A stretch of DNA of 64,000 bases from Hypomyces perniciosus (GCA_008477525.1 SPDT01000005.1:868001-932000), one strand, 5' to 3'. Positions 1 to 11,600 are shown, counted from the first letter of the stretch. Notes: generated by a model not told the origin, from the sequence alone. Made by a program: numbers and translations.

Positions 1-421
1 ATTGCAACATGGCGATTTCTGCCCCTCCCCCCTCACACCGCCTTACAGATCTGTGACACAACCAATCGGCGCCCGATGATAACATCGCTGGGCAACCTGA
101 TGCTCGCATCATTCCACATTCCAATGCCATATGCTCCAAGTTCCATCTCTCTTGACCGGTAGCCTCGCGTGCTTCTCGCGTCTGAGATTCATTTCTGGCA
201 GCGTGCCTATGGTTCTTGTTCTTTAGCTGCGGGGGTCGGGCGCTGGCCATGCCATTGTTTATTCCTTGGTGACGGTTTGATGTCCAGGGTTACGCATCTG
301 CTGCATTACTTCGTCCGACAGCCCCATCCGTGCGAGGCCGCGAATCTCTCGCCGTCCCCGTCCGCCCGCACGTTCGCTTTGTCCCACCGTTGTCAGAGAC
401 GTGCCCCTTTATACCCACGGC
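1..421. other. 5' flank of the IVY1-like gene
   Basis: No gene is supported here. Two reading frames cross the region but neither resembles a protein, and the downstream gene has its first ATG at 422. The segment probably holds promoter and 5' untranslated sequence. Confidence 0.5.
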
Positions 422-1810
422 ATGGCGACCCCAACGGCGTCCCGACCGGCAACGCCGACTCCATCACGGCTGCCGCCGGTCCCTGGGTCACCGGTATTCT
501 CTCTCGCGTCCACTGCGAATCCCCTGTCTCAGTTCAACCTGCCTTTACCGCCTCCCCCCCGTCCCGCTCACGCTGTCATAACAAAGGCCGATCTTGAGCG
601 TTCGCAAGATGCTTACGCAGAACTCCTCGCCTCAGCGAAGGCCTATCGCATTGCCTTGGCTACGCTCTCCACCGCCGCATCCACGTTTGGGTCTGCACTC
701 GAGGCATGCGCGCGACTAAAGGAAGCTCGGTCCGAGGCCATCGGCCCGTCTGGTGCTGCGAGCATGACTGCCAGCTTCACAACCAAGGGCCAATGTACTG
801 CTGACACACTGCTGTCTGCCTCGGGGGTTCATCACCTTATCGCGAACCACCAGCAGATCCTTTCCGAGACTGTTTATCGCTCCTTTGAGGTGCCTCTGTT
901 ACACGACCTGGACAAGTGGCAAACAGTCATTGACGATGAGGAAGAGACATACCAGCAGAAAATCAAGGCACAGAGTAGAGAGGTTAAGCGCCTAGAGAAA
1001 GAAGGCCTGAAGCTGCACAAGCAGAGAAGGAGAGACGTTGCGCGGTTTCGAGCTCACCTCGTGGACCTGACGCAGAAGCTCGATGGGTTAACGACGCTTC
1101 ACGCCGATCATGCACGAACGCTGCTGAGAGAGAGCCAAGAGACCAGTGGTCGCATCGTCGATGCGAGTTGTAGCTTGGTAAGAGCCGAAGTGGATATATT
1201 CGAGGGCCTGGCGAGGAAAGGATGGAGCGGCGGTGGCTTAGACGATATGCTGGAAAAAGGCCAAGATCTATTCGCAACCGAATATGAGGGTAATCATGGC
1301 TCAGGAACAGGCGGCACGGAGGGAGTTAAGCTCTTTTCCATCCTACCACCCAAGAGCATTCTAGCCGATTCCACATCAGACCCGAGAAGCGACAGTCTAC
1401 TCATGGAAACAGATCGATACCAATCTCTGACAGGGGTGGCGGCAGATTCTAGGCCGCATATGGGCGGCGGTGACTCTGAGAGCGTTTTCTCGGCCGACTT
1501 TAACAGACCGCGGAACGCCCGTCCGTTCTCTCCACAGCCCATCCGGCGGACGCCTACAGATGTGACGTACGATTCACTGGGTAGCATTGTTGGGGAGTCG
1601 TCTAATAGTCGACTCCACGAGGACGACCTGTTGCCGCTACATGTAAATGAAGATATAAAAGAGGAGGATGAGGATGAGGAAAATTATGAGGAAGCGAGAG
1701 ACCAAGAACACCACCAGCAGCAGATGCAGCAGATGCAACATCAGGAGGAGGAGGAAGAAGAAGAAGAAGAAAAAGGAGAAGCGGGAGGAACACCAAGAAC
1801 AGAAAGATAA
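422..1810 (+). CDS. IVY1-like I-BAR phospholipid-binding protein (3' end uncertain)
   Basis: A 462-aa reading frame resembling fungal Ivy1, an inverted-BAR protein that in yeast binds phosphoinositides and the vacuolar Rab Ypt7/Vps33 machinery and tunes TORC1/PI3P signalling on vacuole and endosome membranes. The N-terminus is Pro/Thr/Ser-rich. Residues about 50-270 are a long helical region with the charged coiled coil of an I-BAR fold (…QKIKAQSREVKRLEKEG…). The C-terminus is acidic and Gln-rich. The first true ATG is at 422; the frame is open upstream only from a GTG at 401. The frame stops at 1808-1810 just after a purine-rich repeat, yet the +1 frame stays open to 1982 with a plausible acidic, proline-spaced tail. 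Either a one-base shift in the repeat or an unrecognised splice probably truncates this model. The family call rests on overall character rather than one diagnostic motif. Confidence 0.65.
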   Translation: MATPTASRPATPTPSRLPPVPGSPVFSLASTANPLSQFNLPLPPPPRPAHAVITKADLERSQDAYAELLASAKAYRIALATLSTAASTFGSALEACARLKEARSEAIGPSGAASMTASFTTKGQCTADTLLSASGVHHLIANHQQILSETVYRSFEVPLLHDLDKWQTVIDDEEETYQQKIKAQSREVKRLEKEGLKLHKQRRRDVARFRAHLVDLTQKLDGLTTLHADHARTLLRESQETSGRIVDASCSLVRAEVDIFEGLARKGWSGGGLDDMLEKGQDLFATEYEGNHGSGTGGTEGVKLFSILPPKSILADSTSDPRSDSLLMETDRYQSLTGVAADSRPHMGGGDSESVFSADFNRPRNARPFSPQPIRRTPTDVTYDSLGSIVGESSNSRLHEDDLLPLHVNEDIKEEDEDEENYEEARDQEHHQQQMQQMQHQEEEEEEEEEKGEAGGTPRTER

Positions 1811-1982
1811 GGAAGAGGACTATGAAGATGACAATGAAGAGGAGCGCGGGAGAAGGTTAACAGAGTCTCCTTCTCCTTTCAAGGGCAGAGATTCACCCGA
1901 GCCCATAGCTCACGATGATGGTGAACATTCTCCCGAGGTGGAATGGGGGAGCACTGCCGGTGAGGAGGCTGGAAAGCAGTAG
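1742..1982 (+). other. Probable true C-terminal coding frame of the IVY1-like gene
   Basis: After the GAG/GAA repeat at about 1742-1790 the frame one base over continues as acidic sequence (EEDYEDDNEEE, then SPSPFKGRDSPEPIAHDD) to a stop at 1980-1982. The composition matches the upstream acidic tail better than the annotated ending GGTPRTER. A GTAAAT donor at 1643 with CAG acceptors near 1720 is a possible but weak splice alternative. Confidence 0.45.
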
Positions 1983-2348
1983 AACTTGTACAGACACATT
2001 GTCCGGCGTTTCTTCCCCATATGGAATTTTTGAACATTTTTCTGCATTTTCTGCTTTTGCTCTGGAAACAAAAAAGAGAATGAGGCGGCAACAGTTCTTT
2101 TTTGTATACCTAAATGTACGACAACCAAATTTTCAAGGGCGCTCATCACTACCGTGTGGGTATGGGCCGGGAATCCCATTTACAAGTTCTCCATTCCACC
2201 TTTATTCCACCCAAAAAACGCCTGAACCATGAATTATGTCCGCCGCCAACTCCACGACACTGTCTCCTCCACGCTTGGGACGTGTGTATCCATCTCGCCG
2301 TACTTGTGCAACTCGAAAATCACCAATGTATCGCAGCACACCTCGCAT

Positions 2349-3704
2349 CTAGTCATCCTTGTCTATGTTGTAGACGTCGCCCTTGAAGAGACCAAACGTG
2401 GCATCAAGCCACCAGATAATCTTCCAGTAGAGACTGGCACGACTCCAGTCAAACTCGCCCGTCTCGGTGCGAGGCACCTCGTTACCGATCATGCTGCCAC
2501 TGAACCATTTGATGATAGGTACGGCGTTGAGGAAACGCTGCATGACGGACTGTTGTGGCAGAAGGGCTTGCTCAGCCGGGAGGAGGCGGGCCTTGCGAGC
2601 CGTGGGGATACGTCGACAGAAGATGCTGTCTTCCATTTGGATGTCCATTGGCTCGATGCCGGATGTCGTGCCTATGGCGGCGGGCTCGGTGACGGTTGCG
2701 CTGGAGGTATGAGAATGGGTCATGGTGGCGCTGTCCATAGTCTGGCTAGACCCCCGGGAGTCGGCGGGCGAGAGGTCGAGGAGACGGCTGTTAAACGTCG
2801 TGGGGAAGCCGGACACGGGTTTCTGTTTCTTAGGGGTTCCCAAGTTCGCCGGTACGCTTCTGGATCGTCCCTCTTCGCCCTCTACCAATTGATCCACGTC
2901 CGGGCAAGCTTCATCCTTTGCAGGCGGAACTCCCCTATAGGGTTCCGCGTAGACCATGTGGCCCAGTATCCTCTGTGGGGAAGCGTAGATGGCGGCGTTA
3001 CCTGCCTCTGCGCTCTCAAACGTCACCTTGACCCAGTGCTCGCCGCCGTCTGCGCGGTTGACAAGGGCACGCTCATCAGGGGTGAGGTTCCGGCGTCGGG
3101 TGAAGGCTGGGTCGCGCAGCTCTGACTTGTACCGGCGCTGAGAGGAAGGGGGCTCGCGTGGGTAGTCTTCGAGGACGAGGCCGGCGAGAGACTCGTAGTG
3201 TGCTATGGCAGCGTATTGTTGAGATGACGAGCGGTATCCTCGCAGGATGAGCTCGACGGGAGAGGACTGGGCGGCAGCGCGTTGGGGCGCGGCATCTTCT
3301 TGGCTACCAGAGGAGGCACCAGGGTTGGGCTTGCGCGGGTTGGAGGTGGAAGGGGGATTGGTGTTTGTTTGGTTTGAGACCCAGTCACCGAAGAGCTTGT
3401 CTGCGGCTGCTAGGGTTGGATTTTCTCGACCGCGGGCGGGAGTTCCGGTCTTGGATCGTGAACGTCGGGTAGATTTGCCAAACGAGCCGCTCTCAGCTAC
3501 GGCGCGCCTTGCTCGGGGATTCCCTTCATGACTGGCCGGGTAGAGTTAGCAATGAGAGACGCGAGGATAATATAGAGGGGCAGAGAAGAGAGTCGTGGGA
3601 TAGAAGTCGTACGGGTTGAAGATCATAGCGTAGGGTCTCTTGACACCGTCGTCGCCAACGTAGCATTCTTCGTCGGGGACATTATGGAGGATAAGCGGTG
3701 CCAT
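2349..3704 (-). CDS. NUP53: Nucleoporin Nup53 (Nup35-type RRM)
   Basis: Two exons, 3704-3613 and 3531-2349, with an 81-bp intron (GTACGA donor, GCTAAC branch point just before the CAG acceptor); 424 aa. Nup53/Nup35 is a nuclear pore inner-ring protein that binds Nic96/Nup170-type partners and the pore membrane. The protein starts [13 protein letters not shown], has a low-complexity Ser/Pro linker, then the Nup35-type RRM-like fold at roughly residues 160-250 ([13 protein letters not shown] … [14 protein letters not shown]). It ends in an aromatic amphipathic segment ([19 protein letters not shown]) of the kind that binds membrane in this family. The start is set by the first ATG and the conserved-looking N-terminus. 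It is convergent with the IVY1-like gene, leaving about 370 bp between them. Confidence 0.87.
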
Positions 3705-4544
3705 GGCGGACGAGAAGGCTCCGAGGCCGGTTGTGAGCTGTTGAGAAGGATGGCTGCTTCAATATGTGACCTTGGCAGGACAAGGCTGGGTATCTTCGGA
3801 TGAGGCGCAATGCAATTCGATCTCTTAGGTGGTGGTTAATGCGAGACGCAGAGGCCCGTGATGGACAATTTTCTGGAGGTTGCTGTAAACTAGCGCTAAC
3901 GGGCAAAATCCTGGCCCAGCAACACGGAGAGCTGCTGAGCCACGTTGGGGCTTAAAGGGGCAAGTGCTCAGCCATCCGCCACATTTACCCGATTTGGCAT
4001 CGCCAATTTCTGTCGGTTTACTTAAGTTTAAGCTCGCTTCCTAGCTCAGCAATTGCTGAAATCCTTCAACCGTTGCACCATTCAGTTTCCAAAATTACGC
4101 GTGGAAAAGACGTCTTGCAGCAGCATGATATATTTGAGCGAGCACGCTCCCTTGCTGTGATGTAACCAACTCTTATGCAGATTTGCCGGCGCTTAGTGAG
4201 GCGACCAATTAAGTTGCATTATAATGCAACCCCTTCTGCCCCACCAAAATGCCATATTTTCCTTCAAAAGCGCAAACAACTGACTTATCGATGTGTGGTG
4301 TGAACTCCTAGCTATCTAATTCCAGCTATTTGAATCACTCATCTCGTACCTATTCTATAAGCCTTTAGATTTGACCTTTATATATGTTCATATCATATCA
4401 TAGGAAAGATACTTGATGCAGGGTAAACCGATCAAATCACAAGTATCCTTTGAGATCGTCGCGGTATGTCTTACAAGGCCTCCTCATCTATGGTATGTAT
4501 AACATGTGGCCTGCTCTCCATCCTCTCTGACTGTGTCAAGCAAC
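3705..4544. other. Intergenic region between NUP53 and the DUF3176 fragment
   Basis: About 840 bp with short spurious reading frames only. It becomes AT-rich after 4,200. It probably carries the NUP53 promoter next to 3,705. A short frame starting ATG at 4466 runs to a GTATGT at 4493 but could not be joined in frame to the DUF3176 sequence. Confidence 0.5.
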
Positions 4545-5200
4545 ATGTTCACTCCTGTTTCCATCACTTTATATGCCGCCAGCATAACAGACCAGCAACC
4601 CCAGAACGGAATTCTTCTTGGCCAAAAGCGACGACAGAATGTACTTCGATACTGGATATGGGAATTCTTATCGCTCTTCCTCTCTGTTGGGGTTTTTGTC
4701 GCCATCATTGTCATACTCGTCAAGTATAACAACCAGAGGCTCCCGGAACGACCATACAGCATCAACCCGAATACTCTCATTGCCTTGCTGAACACAACAC
4801 TCCGTGCCTCCATGGTGATTGTGATGGCAGAGGTCATCTCCCAAGCGAAATGGAACTGGTTCGCCAACCAACCGCGGAATCTCGACGAGTTCCAGACTTT
4901 CGATGCTGCTAGTAGAGGCATAGTCGGTTCATCGGGACTCATCGGATATCGAAGTTAACGAGAAGAACGTTTCTGTTCCTACCGCTTGCTGCTACGAGGC
5001 CCAAGGAACTTATGCTACCAGGTGAATTGTGCCTTGTTACCATTCTATTACTCGCTGCCATGCTCACCATCAACTGCCTGGACCGGAATCAATATGTGTG
5101 GAAGTCATGCCCTTTGCCTCTCCTGTTCTTTGGCCTTGATGCACAGGCATGCCAGGCCACTTCTGGCATTACGGAAGCCGATGATCTTGGCAGCTTGTAG
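4545..5200 (+). pseudogene. Truncated DUF3176 membrane-protein gene
   Basis: The frame from the ATG at 4545 to a stop at 4958 encodes the N-terminal signature of fungal DUF3176 proteins: an R/K-rich lead, WIWEFLSLFLSVGVFVAIIV as the first membrane segment, then a second hydrophobic stretch followed by AKWNWFANQPRNLDEFQTFD and ASRG. Intact members are several hundred residues with a large extracellular part and a C-terminal membrane segment. Here the frame ends right after the N-terminal block. Another frame at 5012-5200 (LVTILLLAAMLTIN) looks like displaced membrane-segment sequence, and nothing downstream on this strand restores the rest. A fragment or frameshifted relic is likelier than a working gene. 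Function of the family is unknown. Confidence 0.55.
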
Positions 5201-5491
5201 AAAGCCTCCAAACAGATCACGATCAGGCTCGACCCTGCAAACTACGATTCATCGCAGCCATGCCTTGCTCCAGTGGATAAAGTCCGAGAAAGCGACAGTC
5301 AGGTGATGCCAAATAGGAATTCTCTTGAAGTGACCGAGGATTGTCGCTTAAGGATGTCCTATGAGTGGAGAAGCCAGAGGGGTTTGTTAAGATGTGAACC
5401 GTCCTCTATTTCGCCATTGACGCATCTTTACCAAGGCTAATGATGCTCCCGAAGGCAGAGAATGTATACTGCTATGGTCCTCCGCATGTTC

Positions 5492-6510
5492 TCAGACAGC
5501 CCAATAAACGTCAATTCGGACTGATTGAACATGGTTCCGCCACCCAGGATACTTTGCCCGCCCCCAAACGGTTACCACATCGCCAAGCTCTAGGTTCCTT
5601 ACGAATTCCCCGTCTGCGGATGTCTGTCCCCTACCTTGCTCAGTCAACTCCTGAGCAGCCTGAGAGGACGGGTCGATGTTGTCTGTGTAAGACCAGGTGA
5701 TTTCATAGTCTTGCCAATCGCCTTGTGCGGCCATATTACGCTGGATTTCCCATTTGCTACTCCTGTCAGGCTGCTCATAACTGCATCTGACATCGTTATT
5801 GCCCATCACCTGGCAGACTTGTGGTCTGAGCGACCTTAATTTGCACACCTGCAGAGGCAGCATGACAGAACAATTCTCACCTGCTCCCAGATTGAGAAAG
5901 TTTACATCGAAATCTATCATCGGGAAGACTTACAGGTATGCTTGGCGTCAAACTTCTCTATACCGGCGTCAAACCAGGTCCAGGCGTGGGTGAACGTTCC
6001 TCTGCCTTGACTACCCCAGCCTTGGTCGTGACTCCTGATGCGAAAGACGACCTTCCGCACCGGATTTTCAAGCGTGGGTGTGGGATGCTGGACCAAATTC
6101 TCAAAGAACGCTTTGTCGCATGCTTCTTCGAGATTCTGAGGCTCGATCGGGGTTGTCCGATACGCATTCCCTCCAAGACTGTCTGCCGCACCGGCAAGAT
6201 TTGTCAAGCCGACAGGAAAGGAACGAATCTTTGATCGGTTTTCGACACAGATTAGATTTTGGCATTACTGGAATTGGACACGGCTCATCTTTTGGCTTCT
6301 TCTTACCAGGAATCTTGCCTCCTCCTGTGAAGAGATGTCCACGTCGTCAAAGTGGGCTTCACTGGATGAGTGAGCCCAGTATTCGGCATAATCTAGAAAA
6401 TTGTCGATTATTTCTATCGGTATGCCCACCCCCATGAACATGGACTTCACATCGCCTATTTCTTCGGGCGTGGGTTCATACGCTGTTGTACTGCCCAGAT
6501 TGTCGGCCAT
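5492..6510 (-). CDS. Conserved fungal protein of unknown function (295 aa)
   Basis: Three exons, 6510-6307, 6228-5934 and 5880-5492, joined by introns of 78 bp (GTAAGA/CAAAG) and 53 bp (GTAAGT/AGCAG). Both joins keep one frame and remove stops. The N-terminus (PIEIIDNFLDYAEYW) resembles a short helix-rich interaction segment. The middle carries VVFRIRSHDQGWGSQG and TFTHAWTWFDAGIE, and the C-terminus reads LGDVVTVWGRAKYPGW…RIDVYWAV. The central His/Trp-rich block and the GDVVTVW…DVYWAV ending look like a compact beta-domain that I believe recurs in ascomycete hypothetical proteins, but I cannot name the family or a function. No signal peptide or membrane segment is seen. Cys residues flank the second intron (KHTC-ENC). 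Confidence 0.75.
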
Positions 6511-7131
6511 GGTGTGTATTCTCGGACGAGGAAGCCGAAACGAAAAAAAAGACGGAATTCTTCGACGAAACTGGATTTTGGAACTGACGTAGGGGAAACT
6601 GATAAAATAGGATCACATATAGATTTTCAGCTTGGTATACAAGATTGTGATTCGATAGGAGTCTTGGAACGGCCTTGTTATAACTCAGTGGTCAATGGTA
6701 TGGATATTAGTAGGTAGGCACTTACCGTTCAACCCCGCATCTCTGATGTCTTAGTCATGAAATATATTGACAGGTTGCTCTGTTTGTATGTTGCCAAACT
6801 TTATGAGGTCATCCCCCAAAGCTGGATTTTGCCAGGGTCCTGAATTAACTTCGATGAGGTCATCCTGCCGCGCGGCTTTTCGTCATATTCGTTGGCAGCA
6901 CTCAGATGGATATTCGCAGTGAAAAAGACCAAAAAATGGTCTGAGATATTCTTGGACAGGATCACGTATAAGTCAATAACCAGCGCCATGAGAGGTGGGC
7001 ATATGATGTTTAGAAGAATGTTGCTATTCACATTAACATTGCATGTTAAACATAACTAGGAAGTAATTCATACAAAAACCACTACGAGTGCATAGGTATC
7101 CTACAAATTCCCACCTTTGCCTAGGTAGTCT
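6511..7131. other. Intergenic region upstream of the 295-aa unknown
   Basis: About 620 bp, AT-rich toward 7,100. A 76-codon minus-strand frame at 6801-7031 has a hydrophobic start but no recognisable homology and is left out. Nothing else is supported. Confidence 0.45.
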
Positions 7132-8038
7132 TTATAATTCCTGCATTGGAGCGGCGGCGGCAGCAGCACTAGAGCGCCAATAAGAAATAACAGAGAGAAC
7201 CCACCTCCAAAACGAAGGTCCCCCAAGCTTTTCCCTCTTCTTGTCATAAATACCCTTCACTACTGGAGCGACATCTCTGACGAGAATGTGGCGCTCAGAG
7301 CGTTTCCATCCAAGCTCATCGGGGAGTCTCTCCTCGCTGAGCCAAGTGCGCACACGCTCCTTCGGCGCAAAGAAGACCTTGGTTGAGGGGAAGGTCAACG
7401 CTGGGGGAACAGGATGATCCATCATCATCATGATGACCAAACTGGCCTCGATGTAAGAGATAAGTTCCTCCTTGATGTTCAATTTGTCTGGGTCTGAGAG
7501 CGCTTCAACACGCATTCGGCTCTTGGCGAGAGACGCAATGTCCAAGCGATCCGAAGCGCTGTCGGCGAGGAGAGCCTGTAATCGGGGGTGGGAGATTTTG
7601 GGGAAGTTGGCTTCAGGCGTGGAATCCTCGCGTGTAAGTGAGGCGATGTGTTGCAGGATACCGGGGGTGACAAGTTCCTCTAGGTCAAAGTATTCCTTGT
7701 TTACTGCTTTCATGAATACCCCTGCGGGTTTTGCGCCGAAGCCCTCATCCACATTCAAGGCGGCAACAACTGCCTCGGCAAAGTGGTGCATGGTGAGGTT
7801 ACGTCCGCTATGTGGCCTGGGAATTGGGTTAGTTTACGTGATCTCTTCAATGGGGGAGGAGTCTGGTTCCCCTGGAGAGGTAGTAGAAGACTTACAAGTA
7901 ACCATGGTTGGCGAGAGTATTCACCATGGGACAAGGACCTCGCGAGTCCTCAGGACCGGGCGCTTTCCAAGGCCGCAGTGTCGACTCTGGAACGGCAACC
8001 GCAAGAGAAGCCATCGACAATATGAGTGTCACAAGCAT
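7132..8038 (-). CDS. Secreted heme haloperoxidase/peroxygenase-family protein with altered EHD motif
   Basis: Two exons, 8038-7896 and 7816-7132, with a 79-bp intron (GTAAGT/CCCAG); 275 aa. The start at 8038 gives a clean signal peptide (MLVTLILSMASLAVAV). Chloroperoxidase-family enzymes use a cysteine-ligated heme to oxidise or oxygenate substrates with hydrogen peroxide outside the cell. The proximal PCP motif is intact at residues 35-37 in GPCPMVNTLANHGYLP, followed by SGRNLT. The family's EHD motif is instead Q-H-I at about 103-105 (GILQHIASLTRED). The distal catalytic-type Glu is kept near 171 (YIEASL), followed by a conserved LSEERLP-ELGWKRS block. Heme binding looks possible; the Mg/acid network is probably changed, so activity is uncertain. 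Confidence 0.85.
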
Positions 8039-8646
8039 TGTGGAATGATGGAATGATTCTGTGAGGTTGCTACCAAGAATACCTACGAAGTACGAAGTAG
8101 TCATAGAGGAGCTGGGTTTTGGGTGACGTAGGAGGCGGACTTATTATCTACAAAACTCTCCCTTGAAGGATTTCTGTGACTAAAACCCTTCTAGAAGGAG
8201 AAAGAAAGGTAAGAGAAGGGAGGGTTTAGCCTGTGAGCTTGTGCTGACGAAGAGTTATCCGGCAATTGATGATTATTTATGTCCCATCCCATAGGCTCTG
8301 AATCTCTGAACGATGCCCACAAACGCCGAAATAAGTAAAGCTATTGATTAAGCGTAAAGACGGCTCGACGATCTGGGGCTGCGCCAAGGTTTATCAGGAG
8401 TAATTCAGGGACTTTGGTGGAGCATCGTAGATTTTATGTGATCAATTGCCGAAGAGCCTCGCCGAGGTCATGCCGGGGGAATGATTAGTATTAAATGTCG
8501 TATCAATTCATGAGATTGGTAACATGCCATGGAGTATAGAGTACTATTACGTATCATTTTCAATGTCTCTGGTGTAGTACATATTGTGACCGCATTGAGA
8601 TAGCAGAGTGTCAGCACATCAGAGACAACTCCCCCCCTCTCATTCT
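8039..8646. other. Intergenic region between haloperoxidase and the large unknown
   Basis: About 600 bp, moderately AT-rich, holding the haloperoxidase promoter side. A small plus-strand frame beginning at 8608 overlaps the large minus-strand gene and is its shadow. Nothing else is seen. Confidence 0.5.
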
Positions 8647-11600
8647 TTAGTCAAACAACCCAAAACCGGTCTTTTCTTTCCATCGACTTTCGTTCGCCTT
8701 ATTACGGACATACTCCACACTGCTTCGTCCCCATTGTTCAACCATTTCACTGGCCTGTCTGACAAGATCTTTGTCATAGCTCGAATGTCCGTTCTGCAAG
8801 ATTTGGCACTGCGCAAGGAGGTATGCCGCCAGCTCCACGCGGAGGTGATCCACTAAGGTCGTGGTGCCTGCGCTGTCAACCTTTTCAGGTAACGATCCCA
8901 CTGCAATGGCAATCTCAGGGATCGGCTTGAGATTTCCCAAGCGTGATTTGATTAGCTCGAAGCCACTGTTGTACGGGGTGCCGCTGGCTACCAGTTCCTC
9001 CATCAACTTCACGATGCCATCTGTAAGTTCTGCAATGCCCTCTTCTGGTGTAGTTGCTCCCCGGGGTATTAGAATCTGGAGTTTCAGTGGAAATGTGTCG
9101 GGCAGAAAAGCCGGGTCTCGTTGTGGGTTGGATTGCCACTCTGGTGTTCGAAGACTGTCAATTCTGTTGATGATGCGACGGAGGTAGGGTCGTCTGTCAC
9201 CAATCTTGTCTGACGACACGTTGGGGATACGCTCGCCAGAGATCACACCTACAAGTCTGTCAAAGCACTTGAGATCTGCCTTTCGCAACGAAATGTCTAC
9301 GACCTCAAAGACGAATTGCTCCAGCATGTCGTTGGTTACATTGTCCGGATAAGGATGATCTAATGGCGTCATCTCAAAATTGAGATGTTCTGCTGCCCAG
9401 GCCACACCGCATGGCAGGGCGTCTTCGGCACGTTTGTCCCATAAAGTTAGCCAATGCGTGACAGTACCGGAAAATAGGAGCTTCTGATCCTCTTTGATTG
9501 CCTTCGCTATGGAGGAGAGCCACGGAGGGGGATCCAAGTTGAATCGTACATAGTCCTTCATAAGTTCGAAGTATTGCCGTGGAACTCGCGGCGCATGGCG
9601 AGAGAAAACATCGATCACTGCTCGCGGGTATACTGGAACTGCAGGAAGCTGGTTGCCGTCTGGAATACTGAATCCGTGCTTCTTGAGAAACAATGCTATC
9701 CACCGTTGGTTGTTTTCAGCAGAGGCCTGCAACACTGAGTATTTAAAGTCTATCAGTGCTCTTTCTTCTTCTGGTGGCCATCGATTTTCTCCAATCCCAA
9801 TGCGCAGAAGGAAGCTCAGGACTGAAGGAATACCGAGATTTGAATCCGTCACAAAAGGCATTGTTGCACTGGATTCTGCTTCCTCCCAGTTCGTGGGTGG
9901 GGAAAACTCGTCAAGAGAGGCTGCCATCGGCGCCGCGTGCTTGCGGAGCTCATCCAAAACCGTCAACCGAAGTGTTGAAGTGGTTGCGTAAGTCGTCAAC
10001 TCAACTAGCCCCTGTAGGGAAGCGCGACGGATATCAATATGTCTCGTTTTAGTGAGAAGACCGGTATGAAAGTCACATGTCAAGGCTGGGCTAATGAATG
10101 GGGCACCTTGGAGGAGCTGGGCAAACATCTTGATTGTTGTAATCTTGACCAATGGCTGTGTCGTTGTTGCGTCCCTCGCAGCCTGTGACTCGAGCTTCTC
10201 AAACATGTTGTTGGAGAAAGTATCGAGGAAGTCCTTTACTTCATATGGGGATAAGTTGCAGAGATGACCTTGATGAAGCAACATACGGTGCCAAGAACTA
10301 GCCCCGGGTAGCTCTAACACGAACCGCTGAATGAGTGGGTTTGCCAGGGAGGGACAGTCTCCTTGCGAAAGCAGATTAATCAGTTCTACAAACTCGCGGT
10401 ATGGCTCGGGTTCCTCTTTGTTATTGTTGTTGAGTATCCTCTCGAGAACCGAGGAAGCAAGCTGAGCCAAGAGGCGTGGGGAGATGAATATTTTAATATA
10501 CTCAATCATCTGCAAAATATCCATGCTTCCGGAATTGGATTGTCTCTCGAGAAAATCTTGGTCAAGATAGAGTGCTGGGAGAATTGCGTACCCATCTTTT
10601 GGGAAAGGTTGCATTAACAGCGACGTATTGGAGCCAATTCGGCTATTGAGCGTGAGGATTCCTGCTGCAAAGTAGGCATTTGCCGCCTTCCCAGTTACTT
10701 CACCTTGGACTCTGTGATATATCTCCCAAAATTCGGGCCGAGAACTGTTCTCGGGCACTGTTGGATCGAGGTCTGAAAACGGATGCGTCTCACTGTGGTG
10801 ATACCCACCAGATTTCAACATAACATCCAAACAAGTTGGAGAAAGCCTCCTGCTTTCGCAGGGCTCTTCTATGGAATCAGAGCCTGGGTCAGGATTCCAC
10901 TCCGTAGGTTGCATTGGATCGTCCACAACTGGAAGTACCGGAGCAGTGCGTTCCTGAACACTTGCATGAAAGCCCAGTTCATCGTCTTTTACACCGGCAT
11001 GCTTAAAAATAGGCATCCAAAATCGCTCGGCCTCTTCTGTGGACATCCGATCTCTACTGAGGTTGATTGTTGCGTGTTTCCAAGCTTTCGAGATGCGATC
11101 TGTGCGGCGATTTTCTTCCTCGTCTGGTTGTAAGAGATAGATCCTCAGAGCCTCGGGCCAGCGATCCACAAAGCGTCCTAAAGACTTTTGGACATGAGGT
11201 TCTGGGAGCGGTTTCAACACTTCCGCAACGGGCGAGAACACTACTGCCTCAGCTCGCGACTGGATATACGGCAGACGCACCCGAATATCGTCTCTGCAGT
11301 GGAACAGGTGTTGGATGGGTAAACCACGCGGCCAGGGCTTCCCCAACGTAAAGACAGAAGCATTTTCAGAGGTGCGGTGCTTAACCCACAAGGAGTCGCG
11401 AGCCTCAGCCAGGCTGTCAAAGAACTTCATGGCAGGTTCTCGGAGGTCTCGAAGCTCGCCGTTATAGAAGTCGGGTAATAGACCTGTCAGAGTTGTCCTA
11501 TCCCAAAAATTGGAAAGTGGCTTGTTAACTGGACGGAGTAATGCACGCTCCATATCAACTAGCATGTCGAGGGTTGGCTTCCAGACGATCTCAAATAATT

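Noticed and set aside
2229..3125. 298-codon plus-strand frame
   Set aside because: Antisense to NUP53 exon 2, which is supported by a canonical intron and family sequence.
4466..4590. Possible first exon (ATG at 4466) spliced to the DUF3176 frame
   Set aside because: The GTATGT donor at 4493 and the CAG at 4588-4590 do not bring the two parts into the same frame.
4484..4942. 152-codon minus-strand frame
   Set aside because: Opposite strand encodes the recognisable DUF3176 membrane block; this frame has no features of its own.
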